Positions 16,406-24,758 of a stretch of DNA of 64,000 nucleotides are shown here, one piece after another. The translations under genes and the position numbers were made by a program. The notes below the pieces were generated by a model, which saw nothing but the letters and a program-made list of their open reading frames with translations, searched no databases and was not told the origin of the DNA. The stretch's first letter is position 1; each line of letters opens with the position of its first letter. The stretch comes from Gemmatimonadota bacterium (GTDB lineage Bacteria > Gemmatimonadota > Gemmatimonadetes > Gemmatimonadales > GWC2-71-9): positions 119,282-183,281 of the forward strand of contig SHZU01000007.1 in assembly GCA_009692115.1 (NCBI GenBank). The letters are read 5' to 3'.

Positions 16406-17243
16406 AATGACCACCACCCGTTCGGTTCGCGGGGTGTCTCTGTTCGAACGGCGAACCGGTGACGGCCCGCCGACGGTGGTGTTGCACGGGGGCCCCGGAG
16501 CGCATCACGACTATCTCCTGCCTGGATTCGACCGGTTGGCGGGGGGCCGGACGTTGGTGTACTACGATCAGCGGGGCGGGGGCCGCTCGGCCGTGGATCG
16601 CGAGGTGGCGGTGGGCTGGCGGGAACAGATAGCTGACCTCGACGCGCTCCGCGGGCTCTGGGGACTCGACCGGCTTTCCTTGGCCGGCTATTCCTGGGGC
16701 GGTTTGTTGGCCGTGCTCTACGCGCTCGAACATCCGGAGCAGGTGGCGTCGCTGGCGCTGGTGTCGGCGGCGCCGATGTGGCGGGGGGCCCGTGAGGAGT
16801 ACGAACGCCGGCTGGCCGCCCGAAACGCCGCGCCCGTCGTTGTCGAAGCTCGCCGCCGGGTCCAGGCCGGCGGCCTTCGCGAACTCGACCAAGAAAGCTA
16901 TCGTCAGCGCATGTTCGAGTTTTCCGTTGCCGGGTATTTCCATGATCCGGCCCTGGCCCGGGACCTTCGGCCGTTTCGGATTACCGGCCGGACCCAACAG
17001 GCGGTGTGGGACAGTTTGGGCGAATTCGACCTTCGGCCCCGGCTCGCAAGTCTCGCGGCGATTCCGGCCGTCGTGGTCCACGGCGAGGACGATCCGATTC
17101 CGGTCGAGACGGCCGAGGCGCTGGCCGCCTTGCTTCACGCGCCGTTGTGCCGGATCCCCGCCTGTGGTCACGTGCCCTACGTCGAAGCGCCCGACCAATT
17201 CGTCGCGGCTCTCGATTCGTTCTTGCCCAAGAGTCCGGCATGA
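16398..17243 (+). CDS. alpha/beta hydrolase, proline iminopeptidase-like (S33)
   Basis: About 281 residues. Oxyanion segment LHGGPGAHHDY, YYDQRGGGRS, nucleophile Ser in GYSWGGLLA, Asp in HGEDDPIPV, and His in CGHVPYVE. HGGPG and DQRGxGxS are the marks of the proline iminopeptidase branch. The ATG at 16398 overlaps the deacetylase gene by 8 bases; a second ATG at 16407 is possible. No signal peptide, so it acts in the cytosol. The stop overlaps the next gene by ATGA. Confidence 0.88.
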   Translation: MGEMTTTRSVRGVSLFERRTGDGPPTVVLHGGPGAHHDYLLPGFDRLAGGRTLVYYDQRGGGRSAVDREVAVGWREQIADLDALRGLWGLDRLSLAGYSWGGLLAVLYALEHPEQVASLALVSAAPMWRGAREEYERRLAARNAAPVVVEARRRVQAGGLRELDQESYRQRMFEFSVAGYFHDPALARDLRPFRITGRTQQAVWDSLGEFDLRPRLASLAAIPAVVVHGEDDPIPVETAEALAALLHAPLCRIPACGHVPYVEAPDQFVAALDSFLPKSPA

Positions 17244-17926
17244 CCTCGCGCCTCAACCCGTTTGACGCGGTGTTCGGTCCGACGGCCGAGGAGCGGTTTC
17301 CGGTCCTCCGCCAGGGCCTTGAGTCCGCGGGACGCGATGGGCGGGATCGGGAGGCTTTTGTCCTGGTCAGGGAAGTCGTGGAGTTACTCCGCGAGCTTCG
17401 GCCGACGGAAACGGAGGGAGGCGGCGTCGATGAACTGGTCGGTTTTCTCCACGCCGCTTATTTGTTTTGGGTTGATGGACTTCGGACCGTGGTGGTGGAT
17501 CGAGAGACCCTGGATGATCTCGTCGCCAACGCCCCTGAAGCGGAGTCGGAGCCGACGGGCCGCGTCTACTATATCCAGCTCGCGCCGCAGCGGGTGTGGG
17601 GTAAGTCGCAGCCCGGGGCGCCGATCGAGCCGCTTGACGGCTGGTTTGCCGCGCCCCGCGCGGGGGAACTCGAGGTGGTGGCCGTCTTCGGATTCCACCC
17701 GACCCGAGACGGGCTTACGGTCGTGACGATCCGCGGGCCGAAGCCGGGTCGCCTGGTCCGTCCGGACCGGTCGGCGCTGTTCTCGCCTGGTTTCGACGGC
17801 GCTCTGGCGGCTGGTCTCTGGCAGGTTCTTGGGGGTGAAGAGGTGCTCGAGTTGGCGTATCGGTGTCATGCTCTACTTCCACCGGGCGGAGTCCCCGCGG
17901 GGGTGGAGCGGGTGAACACCCGATGA
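17240..17926 (+). CDS. conserved-looking protein of unknown function between hydrolase and PolX
   Basis: 228 residues, not recognised. The ATG at 17240 (overlap with the hydrolase stop) is preferred to the open frame further upstream. The N-terminal half is helical (VLRQGLESAGRDG, LVREVVELLREL, ELVGFLHAAYLFWVDG). The C-terminal half is strand-rich (GRVYYIQLAPQRVWGK, LEVVAVFGFHP, LTVVTIRGP). No signal peptide, membrane helix or catalytic motif is seen. It overlaps both neighbours by 4 bases, so it is made together with the hydrolase and PolX. Confidence 0.75.
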   Translation: MTSRLNPFDAVFGPTAEERFPVLRQGLESAGRDGRDREAFVLVREVVELLRELRPTETEGGGVDELVGFLHAAYLFWVDGLRTVVVDRETLDDLVANAPEAESEPTGRVYYIQLAPQRVWGKSQPGAPIEPLDGWFAAPRAGELEVVAVFGFHPTRDGLTVVTIRGPKPGRLVRPDRSALFSPGFDGALAAGLWQVLGGEEVLELAYRCHALLPPGGVPAGVERVNTR

Positions 17927-19641
17927 CCGTCGATCGGCAAGCGGTGGCCCGGGTCTTGGATCAGATCGCCGAACATCTCGAGCTTCAGAACGAGAATCCG
18001 CTCAAGATCCGGGCGTTTCGGATGGGGGCGCGGACCACCGTGAGGGTCGCCGGGGAACCGGAGCAGTGGCTGGCCGACGGTGTGCTCGATGACGTGCCGG
18101 GGATCGGCGCGGGGATTCAGGCCGTGATTCGTGATTTGGTGCAGTCGGGCCGATCGACGATGCTGGACGAGCTTCGGGAGCACGTGCCGCCGGGGCTGAT
18201 CGAGATGTTGAGGATTTCGGGGCTCGGCGTGGCCAAGGTCCGGACCATTCATGAGCGCCTTCATCTCGACTCGATTCCGGAGCTCGAGGCGGCCGCCCGG
18301 GATGGCCGGCTGGCCGCGCTGCCCGGATTCGGGACCAAGACGGCGGAGAACGTCCTTCGGGGGATTGCCCGGCTCCGTCAGGCGGCGACCTACCGGCTGA
18401 TTCACCATGCGGGCGAGGAGGCGGCCCGGCTCGAATCAACGCTCGGACAGGTGCCTGGTGTCACGGCGGCCATCGCGGCCGGCGAGGTGCGTCGCGGCCT
18501 CGAATTGGTCCGGGACATGGTCGTCGTGCTGGTTGCCAACGAACCGCCGGAGCAGGTGCTCAAGGCCATCGCGGCCTTGCCGGGTGTGGATGAGTTCGGG
18601 GGGCAGGACGAGCGGCGGGCCACGATTCGGTTTGCCGGGGGTGAAAGCGCCCAGGTCATCGTCACGCCCGAAGCCAATCTCGGCGCGGTCTTGTTGCAGG
18701 CCACCGGCAGCCCGGCACACCTCCAGCAGTTGGTGACACTGGCCGGCACCAAGGGCTACACGCTCCGGGGGGCGGCGCTCTGGCGCGGCAGTGAGTTCGT
18801 GGCCACCCCAGACGAGGCCACCGTATACCAGGCGTTAGGCATGGCCTGGATTCCTCCCGAACTTCGCGAGGGGCTCGGTGAGGTCGAGGGCGGGTTACCG
18901 CGGTTGGTCGAACGGTCCGATCTCCAAGGTCTGATCCACTGCCACACTAGTTACTCGGACGGGAGTTTTTCGGTTCGGGACTTGGGCCGGATCTGCGGGC
19001 AAGCGGGGTATGGCTATGTCGGCATTACCGACCATAGCGGCACCGCGGCCTACAGCGGCGGATTGAGCGAATCCGACCTGCGGCGCCAGTGGGACGAGAT
19101 CGACCGGACGAATCAGGAGCCCGGAGGTGCCCGGGTGCTCAAAGGCATCGAGGCCGACATCTTGGCCGACGGCCGGCTCGGATATTCCGATGCCGTACTC
19201 GAGGGCTTCGACTTCGTGATCGCCTCGGTCCACAACCGGTTCGAAATGAACCGCGACCAGATGACTGAGCGGATCCTCGCGGTCATGGATCATCCGGCCG
19301 TCACCATTTTGGGCCATCCGACCGGCCGGCTCCTGCTGGCCCGTGATCCGTATCAACTGGATCATGCCCGGATTTTTTCCAAAGCCGCCGCGACGGGAGT
19401 GGCCATCGAGATCAACGCCGACCCGCAGCGGCTCGATCTCGATTGGCGGTTGGTTCGGGAAGCGAAGTTGGCCGGGGTCACGATCTCGATCGGCGCAGAC
19501 GCTCACTCAGAGGCTGGTCTCGACAACGTACGGTTCGGCATCATGATGGCTCGCAAAGGCTGGCTCACGGCCGCCGACGTCCTGAACGCCCGTCCAGTTG
19601 AGGGCTTCCTCGAGTTTGCGGCGGCCCGGCGGAGATCCTAA
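17923..19641 (+). CDS. polX: PolX-family protein: HhH and polymerase-like domains plus PHP phosphoesterase
   Basis: 572 residues, the usual bacterial PolX length. Residues 1-160: helical 8-kDa-like domain with HhH motifs (VPGIGAGI, LPGFGTKTAENVL). Residues about 160-320: nucleotidyltransferase fold, but the catalytic GDxD is VRDMV (Asp198 kept, second Asp replaced by Val200) and the third Asp position reads Gln near residue 244. Residues 335-572: PHP domain with intact metal motifs (HCHTSYSDG, TDHS, KGIEADIL, SVHNR, GHPTGR, GADAH). The 3'-5' exonuclease/AP-endonuclease part should work; polymerisation is doubtful. Stop overlaps nth (TAATG). Confidence 0.9.
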   Translation: MTVDRQAVARVLDQIAEHLELQNENPLKIRAFRMGARTTVRVAGEPEQWLADGVLDDVPGIGAGIQAVIRDLVQSGRSTMLDELREHVPPGLIEMLRISGLGVAKVRTIHERLHLDSIPELEAAARDGRLAALPGFGTKTAENVLRGIARLRQAATYRLIHHAGEEAARLESTLGQVPGVTAAIAAGEVRRGLELVRDMVVVLVANEPPEQVLKAIAALPGVDEFGGQDERRATIRFAGGESAQVIVTPEANLGAVLLQATGSPAHLQQLVTLAGTKGYTLRGAALWRGSEFVATPDEATVYQALGMAWIPPELREGLGEVEGGLPRLVERSDLQGLIHCHTSYSDGSFSVRDLGRICGQAGYGYVGITDHSGTAAYSGGLSESDLRRQWDEIDRTNQEPGGARVLKGIEADILADGRLGYSDAVLEGFDFVIASVHNRFEMNRDQMTERILAVMDHPAVTILGHPTGRLLLARDPYQLDHARIFSKAAATGVAIEINADPQRLDLDWRLVREAKLAGVTISIGADAHSEAGLDNVRFGIMMARKGWLTAADVLNARPVEGFLEFAAARRRS

Positions 19642-20294
19642 TGGCTGAATCAGCGGCGGACCGAACCAAGCGGGCGAAGAAGATCCTGGCCAAACTCAAG
19701 GCCGAGTATCCCGATGCCCATTGCGCCCTCGATCACCGAACCCCGTTCGAGTTGCTGGCCGCCACCATTCTCTCGGCGCAATGCACCGACGTCCGGGTCA
19801 ACCTGGTGACGCCGGCGTTGTTCGCCAAATATCCGACGGCTCGCGATCTGGCCGCCGCGCGGCCCGAGGATGTCGAGGACTTGGTCCGGTCCACCGGATT
19901 CTTCCGGAACAAGACCAAGAGCTTGATCGGGATGGCCACGGCGGTGGCGGAGCGGCACGGGGGTGAGGTTCCGAAGGACATGGAAGCCCTCTGCGTGCTG
20001 CCCGGGGTGGGCCGAAAGACCGCGAATGTGGTGTTGGGGAACGCGTTCGGCATCAATCACGGGGTCGTCGTCGATACCCACGTGGGCCGGCTCTCCGGGC
20101 TGCTCAAGCTCACCAAACACCAAGATCCCGAGAAAGTCGAGCGTGATCTGATGGCGCTCGTTCCTCGGGACGATTGGACCCTGGTCTCGCATTGGCTGAT
20201 CACCCACGGCCGGGCGGTCTGCATTGCCCGCCGCCCGCAGTGCGGGCGGTGTGTCCTGGCTAAGCTCTGCCCGTCAGCTGCCGCCCCCGAGTAG
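19641..20294 (+). CDS. nth: endonuclease III (DNA glycosylase/AP lyase)
   Basis: 217 residues. It removes oxidised pyrimidines and nicks the abasic site. Helix-hairpin-helix LPGVGRKTANVVLG with catalytic Lys126; catalytic Asp145 in VVDTHVGR; a 4Fe-4S cluster from Cys194, 201, 204 and 210 with the standard C-x6-C-x2-C-x5-C spacing. The start overlaps the PolX stop by one base, which joins two base-excision-repair functions. Its last 21 bases overlap the convergent gene. Confidence 0.96.
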   Translation: MAESAADRTKRAKKILAKLKAEYPDAHCALDHRTPFELLAATILSAQCTDVRVNLVTPALFAKYPTARDLAAARPEDVEDLVRSTGFFRNKTKSLIGMATAVAERHGGEVPKDMEALCVLPGVGRKTANVVLGNAFGINHGVVVDTHVGRLSGLLKLTKHQDPEKVERDLMALVPRDDWTLVSHWLITHGRAVCIARRPQCGRCVLAKLCPSAAAPE

Positions 20295-20810
20295 CCGGTC
20301 GAACAGACTCGGCCCCTTGCTTTGACTCGAGGGGAATTTCTCCTTGACCTCGACCGACCCCATGAAGGCCGTGCCGGTGACTCGGATCAGCAGGCCGTTC
20401 GGACTGGCGCCCCGGGCGCTCCAAGTCGAGTGGGTCGAGCTCGAGAGGGTTTCCTCGACCTCGTTTTCGACCTGGGTGCCCGCCGGACCGATCAGGGTAA
20501 ACGATCCCAGCGAGACGTTGATCTCGATGTCCATCACATCCGCACCGAACACCGCATCGCGGAGATCGATCGTCATTTCGCCGAACAGAACCTTGGCGGC
20601 GAGGCTGAGGGGGGCGGTCCAGGACCCGGCCCGCGTGGTCGAACCGCAGACACTCGAGCGGCGGAGATGCTCCGCCGGTGAAACCGGTGCCCCACCGGTG
20701 TGATCGGCCGCCACCGGGTACCGGTCGCTGATGATCGCCGGTGGGAACACCCATTCGTCCAGGTCCGCCAGGATCGCCGCGAGCGTGGCCGCGTTGGGAG
20801 CGTGCCGCAC
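20274..20810 (-). CDS. DUF1707/LiaF-like protein, N-terminus unclear
   Basis: The C-terminal half has the LiaF/YvqF-type beta repeat (KVLFGEMTIDLRDAVFGADV, then INVSLGSFTLIGPAGTQVE). The N-terminal half ends in a DUF1707-like helix (ATLAAILADLDEWVFPP). The DUF1707 pattern continues upstream of the GTG at 20810 (LSVEAFESRLEQVRHA) to a stop near 20920 with no ATG, GTG or TTG, so either a frameshift removed the start or an unusual start is used. Proteins of this type often sit near the membrane and respond to cell-wall stress, but no membrane helix is present here. Confidence 0.6.
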   Translation of the reverse strand: MRHAPNAATLAAILADLDEWVFPPAIISDRYPVAADHTGGAPVSPAEHLRRSSVCGSTTRAGSWTAPLSLAAKVLFGEMTIDLRDAVFGADVMDIEINVSLGSFTLIGPAGTQVENEVEETLSSSTHSTWSARGASPNGLLIRVTGTAFMGSVEVKEKFPSSQSKGPSLFDRLLGGGS

Positions 20811-20957
20811 CTGCTCCAGGCGAGATTCGAAGGCCTCGACCGACAGATGGTCGTGAGCCTGGGCTTGGGTCTGGCCTGACGAAGGCCGCCGGGTCCGAGT
20901 TTCACCGGGGGGTGTCCGAGCTTACTTTACCCGCCAACATTATCTCAGGAACAACCC

Positions 20958-21404
20958 GTGAAAACCGCTACGATCGAGACCGCGCGAGGCACTATGGTGG
21001 CCGAGCTCTTCGACACCGAAACCCCGAAGACGGTGGCTAACTTCGAGAAGCTCGCCAATGAGGGCTTTTATGACGGCACCCGCTTCCATCGGGTCATCCC
21101 GGACTTTGTGATCCAGGGCGGCGACCCGCTCTCGAAGGATCCGAACAACCCCCAGGTCGGAACCGGGGGGCCCGGCTATCAGATTAAGTGCGAGTGCCAC
21201 CTGAATACCCATAAACACGCGACGGGGAGCCTCTCGATGGCCCATGCCGGGAAGGACACTGGCGGGAGTCAGTTCTTCGTGTGCCACTCCCCCCAAGCGC
21301 ACCTCGACGGGAAGCATACGGTGTTCGGCCAGGTCACCACCGGACTCGAGGTCATCGATACCATTAAAGCGAACGACCTGATCAAGTCGATCCGGGTGGC
21401 CTGA
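20958..21404 (+). CDS. ppi: cyclophilin-type peptidyl-prolyl cis-trans isomerase
   Basis: 148 residues, a minimal cyclophilin. Catalytic region [15 protein letters not shown], then TGGSQFFV and [12 protein letters not shown]. No signal peptide, so a cytosolic form. It lacks the tryptophan of cyclosporin-sensitive cyclophilins (His at that site, as in many bacterial forms). First gene of the long forward chain that runs to 33.3 kb. Confidence 0.95.
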   Translation: MKTATIETARGTMVAELFDTETPKTVANFEKLANEGFYDGTRFHRVIPDFVIQGGDPLSKDPNNPQVGTGGPGYQIKCECHLNTHKHATGSLSMAHAGKDTGGSQFFVCHSPQAHLDGKHTVFGQVTTGLEVIDTIKANDLIKSIRVA

Positions 21405-21409
21405 CCACG

Positions 21410-21823
21410 GTGCACGTGGATTTCGCGGTGTTGGCCGACTACGCCTTGATCGATCAACAGGGCAAGCTCTCCGTCTTGGGGATTTTTCAGCACGTCTGGG
21501 TAGCCAGCTTTCCGGCTACCCACCCGCGGACCCATCTGGTCCTCCGGGTCAAAGGCAAACGCACCGAGATCGGCGAGCATGCGATGCGGATCCGATTCGT
21601 CGATGACCAAGGGCGCGAACTGATGGGTGGGGACGGCGCCGTGCAGTTCGGCGAGCCACCGGCCGGTATTACCGAAGTCGAGGCCGGGGCGGTGTTGGTG
21701 TTCGACGTGCCGCTCCCGCATCCAGGAACCTACGCGTTTGAAATCGGCCTGGGCGGAAGCCTGGTTCGGGTGGCCTTGTCGGCCGCCCTGATTCCGCCGC
21801 CCCCGACCGGCCAACTCCACTGA
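21410..21823 (+). CDS. DUF6941-type protein of unknown function
   Basis: 137 residues from a GTG start (MHVDFAVLADYALIDQQGKL), 5 bases after the cyclophilin stop. All-beta pattern: LSVLGIFQHVW, HLVLRVKGKRTEIG, AMRIRFVDDQG, AVLVFDVPLPHPGTYAFEI. The opening (DFAVLADYA...GKLSVLGIF) is the recognisable part of a small bacterial family that I know only as DUF6941. No catalytic motif is visible. Confidence 0.7.
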   Translation: MHVDFAVLADYALIDQQGKLSVLGIFQHVWVASFPATHPRTHLVLRVKGKRTEIGEHAMRIRFVDDQGRELMGGDGAVQFGEPPAGITEVEAGAVLVFDVPLPHPGTYAFEIGLGGSLVRVALSAALIPPPPTGQLH

Positions 21824-21831
21824 GTCCTCCC

Positions 21832-22410
21832 ATGCTCGATCGCGCCGCTGCCCTGGCCTTGGTTCACGAATACACCGGATCCGACGCCCTTCGGAAGCAT
21901 ATGTACGCGGTCGAAATCGCGATGCGCGCCATGGCCGGAAAGTTCGGCGCCGATCCCGAATACTGGGGCATCATCGGTTTGGTGCACGACTTCGACTACG
22001 AACGGTTTCCGAACCCCTCCCGCTCGGCAACGGAGGAGCACCCCGCGGCAGGGGTCCGGATCCTCGCCGGGCACGGCCTTCCCGACGACGGGCAACAGGC
22101 CATTCTCGGACATGCAACCTACTCCGGGGTTGCTCGCTCCACGCCGCTGGCCAAGGCGCTGTTTGCGGTCGACGAACTGTCAGGTTTTTTGGTGGCTTGT
22201 GCGCTGGTGCGTCCGTCCCGTTCGCTGGCCGATTTGGAGGTCTCGAGCGTCAAGAAAAAACTCAAGGACAAGGGGTTCGCCCGGGGTGTCAGCCGGGAGG
22301 ACGTCTACGGGAGCGCCGAGGAACTCGGGGTGCCGCTCGAGGACCACATCGGGTTCGTGCTCGCCGCCCTCCGGCCTCACGAAAAATCTTTGGGACTCGG
22401 CCTCCCGTGA
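21832..22410 (+). CDS. HD domain protein (HDIG-type phosphohydrolase)
   Basis: 192 residues. The first metal His is in LRKHMYAVE, the HD pair in GLVHDFDYE, and a later His in GHATYSG. This matches the short HDIG proteins that follow a lower-case helical bundle. Substrate unknown; members hydrolyse phosphate esters of nucleotides. It overlaps the phospholipase D gene by GTGA. Confidence 0.88.
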   Translation: MLDRAAALALVHEYTGSDALRKHMYAVEIAMRAMAGKFGADPEYWGIIGLVHDFDYERFPNPSRSATEEHPAAGVRILAGHGLPDDGQQAILGHATYSGVARSTPLAKALFAVDELSGFLVACALVRPSRSLADLEVSSVKKKLKDKGFARGVSREDVYGSAEELGVPLEDHIGFVLAALRPHEKSLGLGLP

Positions 22411-23822
22411 GTCCACGCGGCCGCCAACACCCTCTGGCGGCCGACGCGGTCGAACGAGCCTTCGATCGCGCCACTGGAGGCCGTCCAATCCCGGGCAATC
22501 GGGTCGGCCTGCTCTTTGACGGGCCGGCGGCGTTCGAGGCGATGCTCGGACTCATTGCTGGGGCCGAGCGGTGGATTCACTTCGACAACTACATCTTCCA
22601 GTCCGACGAAACCGGGTTTCGATTCGCGGAGGCCCTGGCGGCTCGGGCTCGCGTCGGGGTCAAGGTTCGAGTCTCGGTCGATTGGCTCGGGTCCTTCGGT
22701 ACCAAACGGACTCTCTGGCAGCTGCTGGAATCCGCCGGTGTCTCAATCCATTTCTTCCACCGCCCAGGGCTGCTCGATCTCCCGTCGTACTTGAGTCGCA
22801 ACCACCGGAAGCTGGTGGTGGCCGATGGCCGCCGGGCCGTCCTGGGAGGCTTCTGCATCGGAGATGAGTGGGCCGGTGACCTGGCCCGGGGCCGCCTGCC
22901 CTGGCGGGATACGGCCATTGCCGTTGATGGACCGGCGGCGGCGGCGCTCGACCGGGCCTTTGCGAGGACTTGGGCCATCGGGGCGCCCCAGTTACCGGAC
23001 GATGAATTTGCGAGTGAGGTCGAGGCCTGCGGCTCCGCGTTCGTCCGGGTGTTGGCCGGCGAGCCGGCCACTGAACGGGCCTACCGGGTCACGGAACTGC
23101 TCTTGGCGACGGCCGCCGAGCGGGTCTGGGTGACGGACGCCTACTTGGTGGCGCCGCGCCGGCTGTATCGGTATTTGGTCGACGCCGCCACTGAGGGGGT
23201 CGACGTCCGGCTGCTGGTGCCGGGGACCAGCGACATTCCGCTGGTGAGGAACCTGACCCGGTTCGGGTACCGCGATCTGATCCGCGCTGGGGTTCGGATC
23301 TACGAATGGAACGGCCCGATGCTGCATGCCAAGACGGTCGTCGCCGACAGCCGGTGGGTCAGGATCGGGTCCAGCAATCTCAATCATTCGAGCCTGGTCA
23401 GTAACTACGAGCTCGACGTTTTGGTCGACGCCCCCGATCTGGCCGATGAGATGGAGGCCCAGTTCCGGCGTGATTTGGATCAGAGTGCCGAAGTCTCGAC
23501 CCGTCCCGTCCGGGCTCCGCGCCAGCTCCGGGGGGTCCTTCCGCCGGCCCTGTCGATTCCAGCCGCAACTGGTTCTCGGCATGCCAGGGGGGTCCGGGAA
23601 CGCGGGAGCCGCTCGGTGCTGGCGATGCGCACCCTCGTGGCCGGGGCCCGGCTGGCGCTCTTTGGCCCCCTGGCCATTGGATTCGCCGTCATCGGGGTGC
23701 TGTTCTTGGTCCTGCCCGGCCCTATGGCTATAACCTTCGGTATCGCAAGTACTTGGCTCGCGGTTGTTGCCGGTGCTGAAGCCCTTCGTCGTCGCCGGGA
23801 TCATGCCGACCACCCCAGATAA
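22407..23822 (+). CDS. phospholipase D-like/cardiolipin synthase family protein with C-terminal membrane segment
   Basis: 471 residues from GTG 22407 (GTGA overlap). Two HKD motifs: NHRKLVVAD with GG and HAKTVVADSRWVRIGSSN. FDNYIFQSDETG near residue 70 and the overall spacing fit cardiolipin synthase. Unlike classic enzymes it has no N-terminal membrane helices; instead the last 75 residues hold two hydrophobic helices (LFGPLAIGFAVIGVLFLVLPG, ITFGIASTWLAVVAG) and a basic tail. It probably joins phosphatidyl groups at the inner membrane. Confidence 0.88.
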   Translation: MSPRGRQHPLAADAVERAFDRATGGRPIPGNRVGLLFDGPAAFEAMLGLIAGAERWIHFDNYIFQSDETGFRFAEALAARARVGVKVRVSVDWLGSFGTKRTLWQLLESAGVSIHFFHRPGLLDLPSYLSRNHRKLVVADGRRAVLGGFCIGDEWAGDLARGRLPWRDTAIAVDGPAAAALDRAFARTWAIGAPQLPDDEFASEVEACGSAFVRVLAGEPATERAYRVTELLLATAAERVWVTDAYLVAPRRLYRYLVDAATEGVDVRLLVPGTSDIPLVRNLTRFGYRDLIRAGVRIYEWNGPMLHAKTVVADSRWVRIGSSNLNHSSLVSNYELDVLVDAPDLADEMEAQFRRDLDQSAEVSTRPVRAPRQLRGVLPPALSIPAATGSRHARGVRERGSRSVLAMRTLVAGARLALFGPLAIGFAVIGVLFLVLPGPMAITFGIASTWLAVVAGAEALRRRRDHADHPR

Positions 23823-24405
23823 CCCGCCTCAACGGATTTCCGCCGACCCGCGTAGTAGCGATGTGACCGAATCAGGATGGGCTGAAGCGGCTCGCACCGG
23901 CGATGCCGATGCGTATGGGCGCTTGGTCATGGCGTATGCTGTGGTTGCTCGTTGGGTTGCCTACTCCTTCCTCCGAAATTGGGATGAAGCCGAAGACGTG
24001 GTCCAAGATGCCTCGCTCGCCGGTTGGCAGGCCATCGAGCGATTCGATCCGGCCCGGTCGTTTCGGCCCTGGTTTCTTCGGATCGTGGCCAACGCCGCGC
24101 TCGATCAACTGCGCCGCCGCCGGGTTCGCGACGCCGAGCCGTTGCACGAGTCGTTGCCGAGCCGGGGGCGATTACCGGATGCTGATGCCGGCCGGGTCGT
24201 GCTCCGAGAGAAGATCGACGCGGCCATGACCGGGTTGCCGGAGCGGCAGCGAGTGGCGGTCATGATGTTCGACGGTGAAGGCTATAGTCACGCGGAAGTG
24301 GCGAGCGTGCTCCAGGTACCCGAGGGTACCGCGCGCTCCTATGTGTTTCATGCCCGGCGGGCGCTCCGCAAAGCGCTTGCCACTCTGGTGGAGGAACCGG
24401 CCTGA
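23803..24405 (+). CDS. ECF-type RNA polymerase sigma factor
   Basis: About 200 residues from ATG 23803, with an in-frame ATG at 23764 as alternative. Region 2: DEAEDVVQDASLAGWQAIERF then FRPWFLRIVANAALDQLRRRR. Region 4: LPERQRVAVMMFDGEGYSHAEVA and EGTARSYVFHARRALRKAL. It starts inside the last codons of the phospholipase gene and ends on the first base of the next ATG. Position suggests that it controls the following CpxP-like and efflux genes, with the membrane protein right after it as its brake. Confidence 0.93.
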   Translation: MPTTPDNPPQRISADPRSSDVTESGWAEAARTGDADAYGRLVMAYAVVARWVAYSFLRNWDEAEDVVQDASLAGWQAIERFDPARSFRPWFLRIVANAALDQLRRRRVRDAEPLHESLPSRGRLPDADAGRVVLREKIDAAMTGLPERQRVAVMMFDGEGYSHAEVASVLQVPEGTARSYVFHARRALRKALATLVEEPA

Positions 24406-24758
24406 TGGAGGAGATGCCATTTGGAAACGAGCCCGATCGCGAATTGGGCTCGCTGATCCGAGACGCGTATCAAGGGCCCGATCCGGATCTGTTTCTGGCC
24501 CGCCTGAATGGGACCCTCGGGACGTTGCCGGCTCGAGCGTCGCAGTGGGACATCCTGGCAACGTGGGCGCGGCCTGGCGTGATCACCGCGGCGGCGGCCG
24601 CCGCCCTCTTACTCGGCGTAGCCTTGTGGCAGAGCTGGCAACGCCAAACCGCGGGTCCGGTCGTGGTGGCGACGTCGGTTTCAGTGGCCATCCTCGACGC
24701 CGCGACGAGCCCGCCGGGCGAGACCCAGATCCTCTACGTGGTCCTGGAGGGACGATGA
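24405..24758 (+). CDS. single-pass membrane protein, candidate anti-sigma factor
   Basis: 117 residues: an acidic cytosolic N-terminus of about 60 residues (LGSLIRDAYQGPDPDLF), one membrane helix (VITAAAAAALLLGVALWQSW), and a short outer tail. No zinc-binding HxxxCxxC motif is present. The anti-sigma role is inferred only from topology and from the one-base overlap with the sigma gene. The stop overlaps the CpxP-like gene (ATGA). Confidence 0.65.
   Translation: MEEMPFGNEPDRELGSLIRDAYQGPDPDLFLARLNGTLGTLPARASQWDILATWARPGVITAAAAAALLLGVALWQSWQRQTAGPVVVATSVSVAILDAATSPPGETQILYVVLEGR

Noticed and set aside
20226..20250. Strong inverted repeat CCGCCCGCA/GCGGGCGG as a terminator
   Set aside because: It lies inside nth, over the codons between iron-sulfur cysteines; the symmetry comes from GC-rich coding sequence and there is no T tract.
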